NCBI GenBank assembly: GCA_019694855.1
Contig: JAIBBD010000001.1
Coordinates: 64,415 to 124,554, forward strand
DNA length: 60,140 nt
Source: Dehalococcoidia bacterium
Lineage (GTDB): Bacteria; Chloroflexota; Dehalococcoidia; UBA2979
Reading direction: 5' to 3'
Shown here: positions 26,309 through 34,674 of the stretch, in pieces
Layout of the letters: every line of letters starts with the position of its first letter
How positions within the stretch are numbered: position 1 is the first letter of the stretch
The notes under the pieces: generated by a model
The model's input: only the letters and a program-made list of their open reading frames with translations
What the model was told of the DNA's origin: nothing
Database searches by the model: none
Translations under genes and position numbers: made by a program

Positions 26309-29044
26309 TTACGCGGACTTGCGCTGACTCGCACGAGTGCTCGATCCGCGGGTGGAGCGGCCGCGCGTCGAGGCCGGCTTCGCCGCGCGCGGATCCTTGC
26401 CTTGCTCGCGCAGCTTCGCCTCGCGGGCCGCGATGAGGTCGACCGCGTCCTCGATGCCTACGGTGGCCGGGTTGCGTCCACGCGGCAGCGAGGCGTTGAC
26501 CGTGCCGTCAGTTACGTAGGGACCAAAGCGTCCGTTTCGGATCGTGACGGGCGCCCCGCTGTCGGGGTGCGGGCCGAGGTCAGCCAGGATCGACGCAGAG
26601 CGGGCGCGGCCTTTTCGAGGCTCCGCCAGCAGGGCGACGGCCTCGTCGAGGGTCACGGATGCAAGCTGGTCGTGGTCGCGCAGGCTGCGGCTCTCCGTGC
26701 CCATCTTTACGTAGGGCCCGAGTGGACCGTCCTGCGCGGTGATCGGTTCTCCCGTCACGGGGTGGACGCCCAGGGTGCGAGGGAACGAGAGCAGCATGCG
26801 TGCTTCACCGAGGGTGAGCGTCTCGAGCGTCATGCCGGGCCAGAGTGACGCGCGCCGGGGCTTGCCATCCTGTTCGGTGTCCTCTCCGAGCTGGACGTAC
26901 GGTCCGTAGCGGCCGCTCTTCAGGTAGACCGGCAACTCCGTGTCAGGGTCGACTCCGAGCGACTGGTCGCCGAGGGCGGCGCGTTCGAGGATGCGCAAAG
27001 CGGCCGGGAGGTCCAGCTCGTCAGGCGGGGTGTCCTCGGGCAGGCTGGCTCGCAGCTCGTCGTCACCCGCCTGGACGTACGGACCATAACGGCCGACACG
27101 CACCGCGACCGTGCGCCCCTGCTCGTCCTTGCCGAGCGGGATCGATGAGACCTCGCGAGCGTCGATCGCTTCCCAGCCGCTGCCAATCCGTTCTTTCAGA
27201 CCCTCCGCGGCAAGGCCGTCGGGGGCCGGGCGGCCGTCGCCGAAGTAGAAGCGGCGGAGCCACGGGGTCGCCTCGATCGCGCCTGCGGCGACCTCGTCGA
27301 GGTCGTCCTCCATGCGTGCCGTGAAGTCGAGGTCAACGAGTTCGGGGAAGTGCTGCTCGAGCAGATTCACCACGGCGAACGCGACGAACGTCGGCACGAG
27401 CGCAGAGCCACGCTTCTGCACGTACCCGCGGTCCTGAATCGTCCCGATGATCGACGCGTAGGTGGACGGACGGCCGATGCCACGCTCCTCCAGCTCCCGG
27501 ATCAGGCTGGCTTCGGTGTAACGTGCCGGCGCCTGGGTCTCGTGTCCGCGCGGTTCGGCTGCCGTGACGTCGAGCTGCTGGCCAACCACGAGCGGCGGCA
27601 GCAGGCGCTCCTGCTCGTCGAGTTCCGCTTCGGGGTCGTCGGAGCCCTCGACGTAGGCTCGCAAGAAACCGGGGAAGGTGATCACCTTGCCGGATGTGGC
27701 GAACGTGGCCGTACCGTGCTCGCCGGCATCCGCCTCGATACGCACGTTCGTGCGCCGGCCCGTGGCGTCCCGCATCTGCGAGGCGACCGTGCGCATCCAG
27801 ATCAGCTCGTAGAGGCGGAAGGCATCGGCGTCCAGCTCTCCGCGCAGGCTTTCGGGCGTCCGGAAGGCGTTGCCCGCGGGGCGGATCGCCTCGTGCGCTT
27901 CCTGCGCGCCCTTGCTGCGCGTCGTGTACTGCCGTGGGGCGTCGGGCACGTATTCGCCGCCGTAGAGCTGACGAACCTGCGCACGCGCCGCATCGAGCGC
28001 CTCGGTGGAGAGGTTCGTCGAGTCCGTACGCATGTACGTGATGTAGCCGTTCTCGTAGAGCGACTGTGCGGCGGACATTGTCCGTTGCGCGGAATAGCGG
28101 AGCTTGCGCCCGGCCTCCTGCTGCAGGGTCGAGGTGATAAACGGCGGCGCCGGGCGCTGCGTGAACGGCCGCTCCTGCACGTCGCTGACGATGCCCGTAG
28201 CACCGGCGAGGGCCGCGGCGACGGCGGTCGCGTCGGCTTCGCCGAGGAGGACGACGTCGCGGTCGTCCGCGAGCCGCCCGGTGGTCGGCTCGAAGTCGCG
28301 CCCCGATGCGACCCGCCGCGCGTCTAGCTCAACGAGGTGAGTTGAGACGTCCGCTCCGTCATCGCGGGTGCGCATGGTGGCGTCAACGTCCCAGAACGAG
28401 GCCTCGACGAAGCGCATGCGCTCGCGCTCGCGGGCCACGACGATGCGGATCGCCGCCGACTGCACGCGGCCGGCCGAGAGGCGCGGGCGGACTTTCTTCC
28501 AGAGGACCGGTGACACCTCGTAGCCGTACAGGCGGTCGAGGATACGCCGCGCCTCCTGCGCCTCGACAAGATGCTGGTCGATGTCGCGTGGGTGCTCGAT
28601 GGCGTCTTCGATGGCGTCCCGGGTGATCTCGTGGAAGACCATGCGCTTCACGGGGACCTTGGGGTTGAGCACCTCGCGGAGGTGCCAGGCGATGGCTTCC
28701 CCTTCGCGGTCTTCATCTGTGGCGAGGTAGAGCTGGTCGGCGTCCTTCAGCAGCTGCTTGAGCTTCGTGACCTGCTGCTTCTTCGTCGTCGGGACGATGT
28801 AGAGCGGTTCGAAGTCGTGGTCGACGTCCACACCGAGGCGCGCCCAGGCCTCACGGCGGTACTTCTCGGGTATCTCGGCGGCCCGGGACGGCAGGTCGCG
28901 GATGTGCCCGATCGAGGACTCGACGACGTACTCGGGGCCGAGGAACCGCCCGATCGTGCGCGCCTTGGCGGGCGACTCGACGATCACGAGACTCTTTCCG
29001 CTGCTGGCGCGTGTCCGGCCCCTCCGCCGGGGTTCAGTGGTCAA
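26309..29044 (-). CDS. topA: DNA topoisomerase I
   Basis: Relaxes negative supercoils through a transient phosphotyrosine bond. 911 residues. An N-terminal Toprim domain has VIVESPAKARTIGRFLG and LYLATDEDREGEAIAWHL. The strand-passage core has the catalytic Tyr337 in GYITYMRTDST. The C-terminal part lacks the four-Cys zinc ribbons of E. coli TopA. It carries four short repeats built on GPYV (GPYVQAG, GPYVQLG, GPYVKMG, GPYVTDG) and ends in a basic, Ser/Arg-rich tail like actinobacterial TopA. The first 11 bp overlap the end of dprA. Confidence 0.96.
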   Translation of the reverse strand: MTTEPRRRGRTRASSGKSLVIVESPAKARTIGRFLGPEYVVESSIGHIRDLPSRAAEIPEKYRREAWARLGVDVDHDFEPLYIVPTTKKQQVTKLKQLLKDADQLYLATDEDREGEAIAWHLREVLNPKVPVKRMVFHEITRDAIEDAIEHPRDIDQHLVEAQEARRILDRLYGYEVSPVLWKKVRPRLSAGRVQSAAIRIVVARERERMRFVEASFWDVDATMRTRDDGADVSTHLVELDARRVASGRDFEPTTGRLADDRDVVLLGEADATAVAAALAGATGIVSDVQERPFTQRPAPPFITSTLQQEAGRKLRYSAQRTMSAAQSLYENGYITYMRTDSTNLSTEALDAARAQVRQLYGGEYVPDAPRQYTTRSKGAQEAHEAIRPAGNAFRTPESLRGELDADAFRLYELIWMRTVASQMRDATGRRTNVRIEADAGEHGTATFATSGKVITFPGFLRAYVEGSDDPEAELDEQERLLPPLVVGQQLDVTAAEPRGHETQAPARYTEASLIRELEERGIGRPSTYASIIGTIQDRGYVQKRGSALVPTFVAFAVVNLLEQHFPELVDLDFTARMEDDLDEVAAGAIEATPWLRRFYFGDGRPAPDGLAAEGLKERIGSGWEAIDAREVSSIPLGKDEQGRTVAVRVGRYGPYVQAGDDELRASLPEDTPPDELDLPAALRILERAALGDQSLGVDPDTELPVYLKSGRYGPYVQLGEDTEQDGKPRRASLWPGMTLETLTLGEARMLLSFPRTLGVHPVTGEPITAQDGPLGPYVKMGTESRSLRDHDQLASVTLDEAVALLAEPRKGRARSASILADLGPHPDSGAPVTIRNGRFGPYVTDGTVNASLPRGRNPATVGIEDAVDLIAAREAKLREQGKDPRAAKPASTRGRSTRGSSTRASQRKSA

Positions 29045-30188
29045 CCGTTGCTCCTGCCCTCGGGACGACGTACTCGGCGACGTCCTCGCGCAGTCGAACG
29101 TACTGCATGCCGCCCATGTCGCGCACGAGGCCCTTCAATTCGAGGAGCGCGAGCGTGGCTGCCACGGTGGCGGCCGGGAGCCCGCTCTGGCGCACGACCT
29201 CGTCCACGTGACGTGGCTCTCGGGAGAGGGAGGCCATCAGCGCGACCTCGTTCGGGTCGTCCGGTGGCAGCGCGCGACCGAAGTCCATCTGGGCGCCGAC
29301 CATCGTGAGGTTCAGCGCCTCGAGGATGTCCTCGATACGCCCGACCGGCGTGGCGCCGTCCCGGAGCAGCGCCAGGGGACCGCTCGATTGGGTAGAAAAA
29401 ATCGAGCCGGGCACAGCGAACACTTCGCGGTTCTGCTCGAGGGCAAGACGCGCCGTGATCATCGCGCCGCTTGTCGGTTCGCCCTCCACCACCAGTGTGC
29501 CCAGAGCCACTCCGGACATAATGCGGTTTCGACGCGGGAAGAAGTCCGCTCGGGGTTTCGTCCCGAGCGGGTAATCGGTCATCAGCGCTCCCTGGGCCGC
29601 GATCTGGTCGGCAAGTCGCGCGTTCTCGGGCGGATAGACGGTGTCGAGACCGTTTGCGAGCACAGCGACCGTGCGCCCTCCAGACTCGAGCGCGGTATGG
29701 TGGGCGACCGTGTCGACGCCTCGGGCGAGGCCGGAGACGACGGTGACGCGGTTCGCCGCCAGTCCGCGGGCAAACTCGGTCGCCGCCTGCCGCCCGTAGG
29801 CGGTCGCGCGACGCGTCCCCACGACCGCGACGCTCCATTCGTCGTCAGGGATCCAGCTGCCTTTCACGTACAGGAGCGGTGGCGCGTCGGCGATCTCATG
29901 CAGCCGCGAGGGGTAGCGAGGATCGTCGGGGGCGAGCGCGTCGACGCCGGCCAGATGCAGTCGCTCTAGCTCGGCGAACGGATCGGTTTCGGCATGGGCG
30001 CGCGTGATGGCCTGCGCGGTGCGTACGTCGAGGCCCGCAGCATGGAGGGCACCTGCGTCGGCGTGCCAGGCGTCCTCGAGATTCGAGAAGGTCGCCTCCA
30101 GCAGCGCGAAGCGAACGCCCCCCATGCGCGGCACGCGATGGAGCGCGACGCGGTACGCCAGATCATTTGTTCGTGATGGAGCGGTCAC
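29034..30188 (-). CDS. dprA: DNA processing protein DprA
   Basis: Loads RecA onto incoming single-stranded DNA during transformation. The Rossmann-like core is clear: SVAVVGTRRATAYGRQAATEFARGL in pieces, VSGLARGVDTVAHHTAL, LANGLDTVYPPENARL, FPRRNRIMSGV, VVEGEPTSGAMITARLAL and VFAVPGSIFS. A winged-helix-like C-terminal domain follows (about 310-384). I use the GTG at 30188: it gives a normal-length N-terminus (LAYRVALHRVPRMGG) and lies 7 bases after a TAATCT box. An ATG at 30209 and a TTG at 30215 are alternatives without ribosome sites. With comEA and comEC in the window it suggests natural competence. Confidence 0.92.
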   Translation of the reverse strand: MTAPSRTNDLAYRVALHRVPRMGGVRFALLEATFSNLEDAWHADAGALHAAGLDVRTAQAITRAHAETDPFAELERLHLAGVDALAPDDPRYPSRLHEIADAPPLLYVKGSWIPDDEWSVAVVGTRRATAYGRQAATEFARGLAANRVTVVSGLARGVDTVAHHTALESGGRTVAVLANGLDTVYPPENARLADQIAAQGALMTDYPLGTKPRADFFPRRNRIMSGVALGTLVVEGEPTSGAMITARLALEQNREVFAVPGSIFSTQSSGPLALLRDGATPVGRIEDILEALNLTMVGAQMDFGRALPPDDPNEVALMASLSREPRHVDEVVRQSGLPAATVAATLALLELKGLVRDMGGMQYVRLREDVAEYVVPRAGATVDH

Positions 30189-30195
30189 GGGCTCC

Positions 30196-30201
30196 AGATT
30201 A
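30196..30201 (-). promoter_or_regulatory. -10-like TAATCT box before dprA
   Basis: TAATCT on the minus strand (30201-30196) lies 7 bases before the GTG at 30188, the leaderless spacing used elsewhere here. TTGCGT about 19 bases further upstream could be the -35 box. If correct it excludes the longer dprA starts at 30209 and 30215. Confidence 0.35.
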
Positions 30202-30260
30202 ACAAGCATGGGCAAGAAATACGCAACTGTGATGACGCTTCGGGCCGGAGATGGGTGCGG

Positions 30261-31616
30261 CTACGAAGCCGCTTCGCCTGCCGTTTCTTCCTCGAGGTAC
30301 GGGATGAGTGCGTCGATGAGGTCCGTCTTCGAGTCGAGCTGCCGTCCGATGCCGGAGAGCAGCCCCATGACCCGTGCGATGAGGATCACGTCGCCCGGCA
30401 CCTCGACGAGCGGATTGGCCCTCAGGATGCGTCCGAGGCGGACGTTGACCTCGGCGAATAGCGCTGCGTCCGCATACGCCTTGCCGGAGCGCAGCACATC
30501 GCCGAGGAACGCCTCGCCGAGTGCGTAGTAAGTGTCTTCGTCATACACGCGCGTACGGAACCCCATGCCTTCCATGGCCTCGGTTACCTGCTGCCGGTGC
30601 TGCGCGACGATGGCGCTGGTCAGGACGACCACCTGCTGGCGGAACTCCTCTGGCAGTCGTTTGGTGAGGCCGAAGTCAATCAGGCCGATGCGCGCGGGAC
30701 CGCCCGGAGTGGCCGCCGGCAGCACGAGCAGGTTTCCGGGGTGTGGATCGGCGTGGAACATCCCACGACGCAGCACCATCACGCTGTAGAGGTCGATCAG
30801 TGAATCGGCTACCTGAGTGGTGTCAATGCCGGCGGCTCGTAGCGCTTCGACGTCAGTGATCTTCGTGCCGTCGAGGTAGTCCATCGTCAGCACGCGACGG
30901 CCGGACCACTGCCAGTAAATGCGCGGCACGACGACGTCATCGCGAGTGGATAGCATCGCGGCGATCTCCTCAGCGGCGTGGCCTTCGTGGACGAAGTCGA
31001 CCTCCTCGGGGGCGTTACGCTCCATCTCCTCGACGACAGGCCGGAAGTCGATGACGGTCTCCAGCCGCGACCAGACGTTGGCGAGGAAGCGGATCGTCTG
31101 CAGGTCCCAGTGCACGATGCGTTCGATGCCGGGGTACTGCACCTTGACCGCCACGTCGTGGCCGTCGCGCGTGCGCGCGCGATAGACCTGCGCGAGGGAT
31201 GCCGCGGCGACCGCGTTCGTATCGAACTCGGCGAACACCTGCTGTACGGGGGCGCCGAGATCACCCTCGACGACAGGCCGCATGTCGGCCCACGGACGGG
31301 GCGGGACCGCGTCCTGCAGCATTGAGAGCACCTCGACGTACTCCTCCATGAGGATGTCCGCGCGGCTGCCGAGGAACTGACAGGTCTTGATGATGAGGCC
31401 CTGCTGGCGCACCGCCAGGCGCGCGACCGATCTCGCGGCACTGAGGTGAAAACGGTGCGTCGCCTCAGCCGTGCGCGCCTCGCCGAAGAAGTGGCGCTGG
31501 ATCCGTAACCAGCGCCAGCGCAACCACAGCCAGACGATCGTTGCGGTCAGCGGCACGAACCGTCGCCATCGGCCTGCCGGTGCGCGGACGTAACGGTGCT
31601 CAGGTCGGACGGTCAC
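30261..31616 (-). CDS. ABC1/ADCK (UbiB-like) atypical kinase
   Basis: Member of the ABC1 kinase-like family, linked in other organisms to quinone synthesis. 451 residues. The N-terminal signature KxGQ reads KTCQ (IIKTCQFLGSRADILMEEY), so Gly is replaced by Cys. Other family features are intact: the Ala-rich loop AAASLAQVY, the VAIK-like Lys in VAVKVQYP, the Glu/Asp block EVDFVHEGHAAEE, HADPHPGN (catalytic) and IDFGLTK (metal). An N-terminal hydrophobic stretch (about 20-35) may touch the membrane. It starts at a GTG with no clear ribosome site and is divergent from the P450 gene. Confidence 0.88.
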   Translation of the reverse strand: MTVRPEHRYVRAPAGRWRRFVPLTATIVWLWLRWRWLRIQRHFFGEARTAEATHRFHLSAARSVARLAVRQQGLIIKTCQFLGSRADILMEEYVEVLSMLQDAVPPRPWADMRPVVEGDLGAPVQQVFAEFDTNAVAAASLAQVYRARTRDGHDVAVKVQYPGIERIVHWDLQTIRFLANVWSRLETVIDFRPVVEEMERNAPEEVDFVHEGHAAEEIAAMLSTRDDVVVPRIYWQWSGRRVLTMDYLDGTKITDVEALRAAGIDTTQVADSLIDLYSVMVLRRGMFHADPHPGNLLVLPAATPGGPARIGLIDFGLTKRLPEEFRQQVVVLTSAIVAQHRQQVTEAMEGMGFRTRVYDEDTYYALGEAFLGDVLRSGKAYADAALFAEVNVRLGRILRANPLVEVPGDVILIARVMGLLSGIGRQLDSKTDLIDALIPYLEEETAGEAAS

Positions 31617-31724
31617 GAGGAAGGGGGCTCCCGCCGGATGTGCGTTCCATCCAGCGTACGGGGGGGACGATGGCCTCGCAACGTGCGCGCCGACTCGCGA
31701 GGCACGCGGTACGATCGAGTGGCT

Positions 31725-32927
31725 ATGGCCATCTTCAACCCCTTTCTGCCGTCATTCGCGAAGAACCCGTATCCGGCGTACGCCTCCCTGCGGGCGTCGG
31801 AGCCCGTCCATTTCAGCCCCACGCTGCAGGCCTGGATCGTGACCTCGTTCGCTGACTGCGAACGCGTGCTTCGCGAGCCGGAGACGTTCGCCAACAACCC
31901 GTTACTGGCGACCAGTCCGATGGCGCGGCAGTTCCAGCAGCAACGGCGTGAGTTCCCGCTCGGTGAAGTGCCGACCGTACTCAACTCCGACGCGCCCGTG
32001 CATACGCGGCTGCGCGGGATCGTGAGCCGCGCGTTCACACCGCGCGTGATCGAGGGGATGCGCGAGAGGATCGAGGAGATCACGTCCGAGCTTCTGGACG
32101 CAGCACCCGTCGGCGAGCCATGGGACCTTGTTGAGGGGCTCGCGCTGCCGTTGCCGGTCATCGTCATCGCGGAATTGTTGGGCGTCCCGGCGTCCGACCG
32201 TGAGCTGTTCAAACGGTGGTCGACCGCGATCGCCGACACCGCGACGAATGTGTTCAGCACGCCGGAGTCGGTCGAATCCACGAAACGCGCTTCGGCGGAT
32301 CTCATCGAGTACCTCGGTCGCGTCGTGGAAGAGCGCCGCCGTTCACCTCGCGAGGACGTGATCACCGCCCTCGTTCAGGCGGAAGACGAGGGCAGTCATC
32401 TCACCCGGGACGAGCTGCTCGCGTTCACCGTCGTGCTGCTCATCGCGGGCCACGAAACGACGATCAACCTGATCGGAAACGGCACGCTCGCGCTCCTCGA
32501 CGAGCCAGAACAGGCGCGGCTGCTGCACGAGCAGCCCGACCTGATCGGCGACGCGGTCGAGGAGTTCCTCCGCTTCGACAGCCCGGTCCAGGGCCTCGTA
32601 CGCGTCGCCACCCGGGACGTGGAGGTGGGTGGCCGTGCCGTCCACCGAGGCGATGCGCTCATTGTCATGATCGGCGCGGCGAATCGAGATCCGGCGCACT
32701 TCGTGGAGCCCGATCGCCTCGATGTCCGGCGCGAGGACAAGCGGCACCTGGCGTTTGGACTGGGGCCGCACTTCTGTCTCGGCGCCCCGCTCGCGCGGCT
32801 CGAGGCACAGGTTGCATTCCGGGCCCTGCTGACGCGCTTCGCCTCGGTAGAGCTGGCCGCTCCGCCGGAGCGCGGCGGCACCTTCGTACTGCGGGGGCTG
32901 CGCACGCTTCCCGTCCGTGTCAACTGA
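31725..32927 (+). CDS. bacterial class cytochrome P450
   Basis: Soluble haem monooxygenase of 400 residues. Diagnostic motifs: I-helix AGHETT, K-helix EEFLRF (ExxR), and the haem loop FGLGPHFCLGAPLAR with Cys351 as the iron ligand. The substrate cannot be predicted. No ferredoxin or ferredoxin reductase gene is adjacent, so electrons must come from elsewhere. The ATG at 31725 lies 9 bases after a TACGAT box (31710-31715). An in-frame GTG at 31719 is possible. The 107-bp spacer to the ABC1 gene holds both divergent promoters. Confidence 0.93.
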   Translation: MAIFNPFLPSFAKNPYPAYASLRASEPVHFSPTLQAWIVTSFADCERVLREPETFANNPLLATSPMARQFQQQRREFPLGEVPTVLNSDAPVHTRLRGIVSRAFTPRVIEGMRERIEEITSELLDAAPVGEPWDLVEGLALPLPVIVIAELLGVPASDRELFKRWSTAIADTATNVFSTPESVESTKRASADLIEYLGRVVEERRRSPREDVITALVQAEDEGSHLTRDELLAFTVVLLIAGHETTINLIGNGTLALLDEPEQARLLHEQPDLIGDAVEEFLRFDSPVQGLVRVATRDVEVGGRAVHRGDALIVMIGAANRDPAHFVEPDRLDVRREDKRHLAFGLGPHFCLGAPLARLEAQVAFRALLTRFASVELAAPPERGGTFVLRGLRTLPVRVN

Positions 32928-32957
32928 CGGTCGATCGAGTAACTGAAGAGCAGGACC

Positions 32958-33314
32958 ATGACGGACTACGACCCCGGAAACATCTTTGCGCGCATCCTGC
33001 GCAATGAGGTGCCGAGCGCGCGCGTTTACGAAGACGACGAGTTTGTGGCGTTCAAGGACATTGCCCCAAAGGCCCCCGTACACATCCTGGTGATCCCCCG
33101 GCACGAAGGCACGACGGCGCCCTCGGCGTTGCTCGAGAGCGACGCGGGCTGGATGGGGCGAATGGTCGTGGCCGCGACGAAGATCGCTCGCGCCGAGGGC
33201 CTCGACGAGCGTGGGTACCGCCTTGTGATGAACAGCGGGCCGGACGCGCATCAGGAAGTTCAACACATCCATCTGCACATCCTCGGAGGCAAGTCGCTCG
33301 ATTCGATGGCATGA
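32958..33314 (+). CDS. HIT-family nucleotide-binding protein
   Basis: Small nucleotide hydrolase or transferase of the Hint branch. 118 residues with the histidine triad QHIHLHILGG near the C-terminus and the expected N-terminal pattern IFARILRNEVPSARVYEDDEFVAFKDI. It lacks the N-terminal CxxC zinc pair that the second HIT protein of this window has. AGGA 4 bases before the ATG serves as ribosome site. It follows the P450 gene by 30 bp; no functional link is known. Confidence 0.92.
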   Translation: MTDYDPGNIFARILRNEVPSARVYEDDEFVAFKDIAPKAPVHILVIPRHEGTTAPSALLESDAGWMGRMVVAATKIARAEGLDERGYRLVMNSGPDAHQEVQHIHLHILGGKSLDSMA

Positions 33315-33331
33315 GCCGCACACGGCGTGGC

Positions 33332-33337
33332 TATACT
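33332..33337 (+). promoter_or_regulatory. -10 box of the tRNA gene
   Basis: TATACT at 33332-33337 is a good -10 element 17 bases before the first base of the tRNA. It lies in the 40-bp spacer after the HIT gene. No clear -35 box. Confidence 0.45.
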
Positions 33338-33354
33338 CGACGGCGACCAGCGGA

Positions 33355-33431
33355 GGGCCCGTAGCTCAGCGGCCTAGAGCAGTCGGCTCATAACCGATCG
33401 GTCCCAGGTTCGAATCCTGGCGGGCCTACCA
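33355..33431 (+). tRNA. tRNA with CAT anticodon (Ile2 or elongator Met)
   Basis: A 77-base cloverleaf including an encoded CCA. Acceptor arm 33355-33361 pairs with 33421-33427 (first pair G-T). The D stem is GCTC/GAGC, the anticodon stem GTCGG/CCGAT with loop CTCATAA, and the T stem CCAGG/CCTGG with TTCGAAT loop. Anticodon CAT is at 33389-33391. The C4-G69 and C5-G68 acceptor pairs and the anticodon arm resemble E. coli tRNA-Ile2, whose C34 is changed to lysidine, more than elongator tRNA-Met. The initiator is unlikely because the anticodon stem lacks three consecutive G-C pairs next to the loop. The Ile2 call is a leaning only. Confidence 0.9.
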
Positions 33432-33474
33432 CGTCTGAGTCTGTGTGCGATGCCGCAGCCATCGAGGTGATTTC

Positions 33475-34068
33475 ATGCGCGATCTGATCCGTGATGTCGT
33501 AAGCCGCCACGAACCCATCCTCGTCGATCCGACGAAGGATCACATGCCGGCGGCGGTGCTGCTGTTGCTGCATGAGCGAGACGGCGTCGAGCACCTGCTG
33601 TTCCAGGTCCGGAGCCAACATGTCGAGTTCCACAAGGGCGAGATCAGCCTGCCCGGCGGCGGGCGCGACCCGGAAGATGAGTCGCTGCTGATGACGGCGC
33701 TGCGAGAAACCGAAGAGGAGATCGGGGTGCATCGCTCGCACGTCGAGGTCTTCGGACGCCTCGACGACGTGGTGACCCGCACCAACTTCGCGATGTCGCC
33801 GTACGTGGGCGCGATCACGGCGGAGACGCCGTACCCGTTCCGCATCGCGAGCATCGAGATGGAGATGCTGCTGGAGGTGCCGGTGCCGTACCTGTTGAGT
33901 GGCGAAGGGTGGGAGTACATGACCACCCCGATCGGTGAGATGCGCAACTACCGTCACGGCGATCACCTCATCTTCGGCGCAACCGCGCGGGTGGTCTCGC
34001 AGCTGGTCGATAAGCTCATCGAGGCCCAGGGTGGTTCACTCTCGGGCGCGCAGGCTGCCCTTCGTTGA
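33475..34068 (+). CDS. Nudix hydrolase, CoA pyrophosphatase type
   Basis: Predicted to cleave CoA or its derivatives to phosphopantetheine and ADP. 197 residues. The Nudix box is GGGRDPEDESLLMTALRETEEEIG, shown here in parts: GGGRDPEDE and RETEEEIG. It is preceded by VRSQHVEFHKGEISLPGG, the extended motif of the CoA-pyrophosphatase (UPF0035) branch. GAGGTGA 5 bases before the ATG decides the start. The next gene overlaps its stop (TTGA). Confidence 0.88.
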   Translation: MRDLIRDVVSRHEPILVDPTKDHMPAAVLLLLHERDGVEHLLFQVRSQHVEFHKGEISLPGGGRDPEDESLLMTALRETEEEIGVHRSHVEVFGRLDDVVTRTNFAMSPYVGAITAETPYPFRIASIEMEMLLEVPVPYLLSGEGWEYMTTPIGEMRNYRHGDHLIFGATARVVSQLVDKLIEAQGGSLSGAQAALR

Positions 34069-34670
34069 CGGTCATCTACGTGCGGCACGGCGAATCCGAG
34101 GGCAACGTCCAACGGATCATCCAGGGGCAGATGGACTTCCCCCTCACAGCTGCCGGTGAAGTGCAGGCCGAGGCTGCGGGACGGCGTCTCGCCTCGAGCG
34201 GGGCGGTCGCGCTGTACACGAGCCCGCTGCGTCGCGCTCGGCGGACGGCCGAGATCGTGGGGCGATGCATGGGCCTCGAAGCCCTCGAAGTCGCGGGGTT
34301 GAGCGAGTACGGATTCGGTGAGGCCGAGGGGTTGCGCTGGCCGGAGGCCGCCGCGCGCTGGGGCCTAGCGAACCGCGACTGGGGCGTCGGGCAAGTGCCC
34401 GGGGAAGAGGGCATGGAGGCATTCCGGCTGCGCGTCCGGGCGGCTTTCGACGCGCTCCATGAGCGGCACCGCGAATCGCTTGCCGTTGCAGTGGTGCACG
34501 GCGGCGTCCTCGGGGCGATCCTCGGGTCGTTGTCCGGGCTCGCGCCACACGAGCACGTGCAGGTCTACAGCTCGAACTGCGGCATGACGACGATCGCGGA
34601 CGAGCGCGGACAGCCGACCGTGATCGGGCTCAACGACGTCTGCCACCTGCGCGAGGGAGCGGTGCGGTAG
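34065..34670 (+). CDS. histidine phosphatase superfamily protein (phosphoglycerate mutase-like)
   Basis: 201-residue phosphatase or mutase. The phosphorylated His lies in YVRHGESEGN at the N-terminus and the second catalytic His in VVHGGVLGAILG. SPLRRARRTAEI supplies further phosphate ligands. It starts with TTG, overlapping the Nudix stop by 4 bp. True cofactor-dependent phosphoglycerate mutase is longer, so a phosphatase is more likely. The metal-independent phosphoserine phosphatases known from Hydrogenobacter belong to this fold, and serA lies 3.7 kb downstream with mutS2 between, so that role is a fair hypothesis. Confidence 0.85.
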   Translation: MTVIYVRHGESEGNVQRIIQGQMDFPLTAAGEVQAEAAGRRLASSGAVALYTSPLRRARRTAEIVGRCMGLEALEVAGLSEYGFGEAEGLRWPEAAARWGLANRDWGVGQVPGEEGMEAFRLRVRAAFDALHERHRESLAVAVVHGGVLGAILGSLSGLAPHEHVQVYSSNCGMTTIADERGQPTVIGLNDVCHLREGAVR

Positions 34671-34674
34671 CCGC

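Noticed and set aside
29395-29401. Run of six A's in dprA (T's in the coding strand) as a slippage or phase-variation tract
   Set aside because: Six bases is short, and the encoded segment (GSIFSTQ) is a conserved part of DprA in the correct frame.
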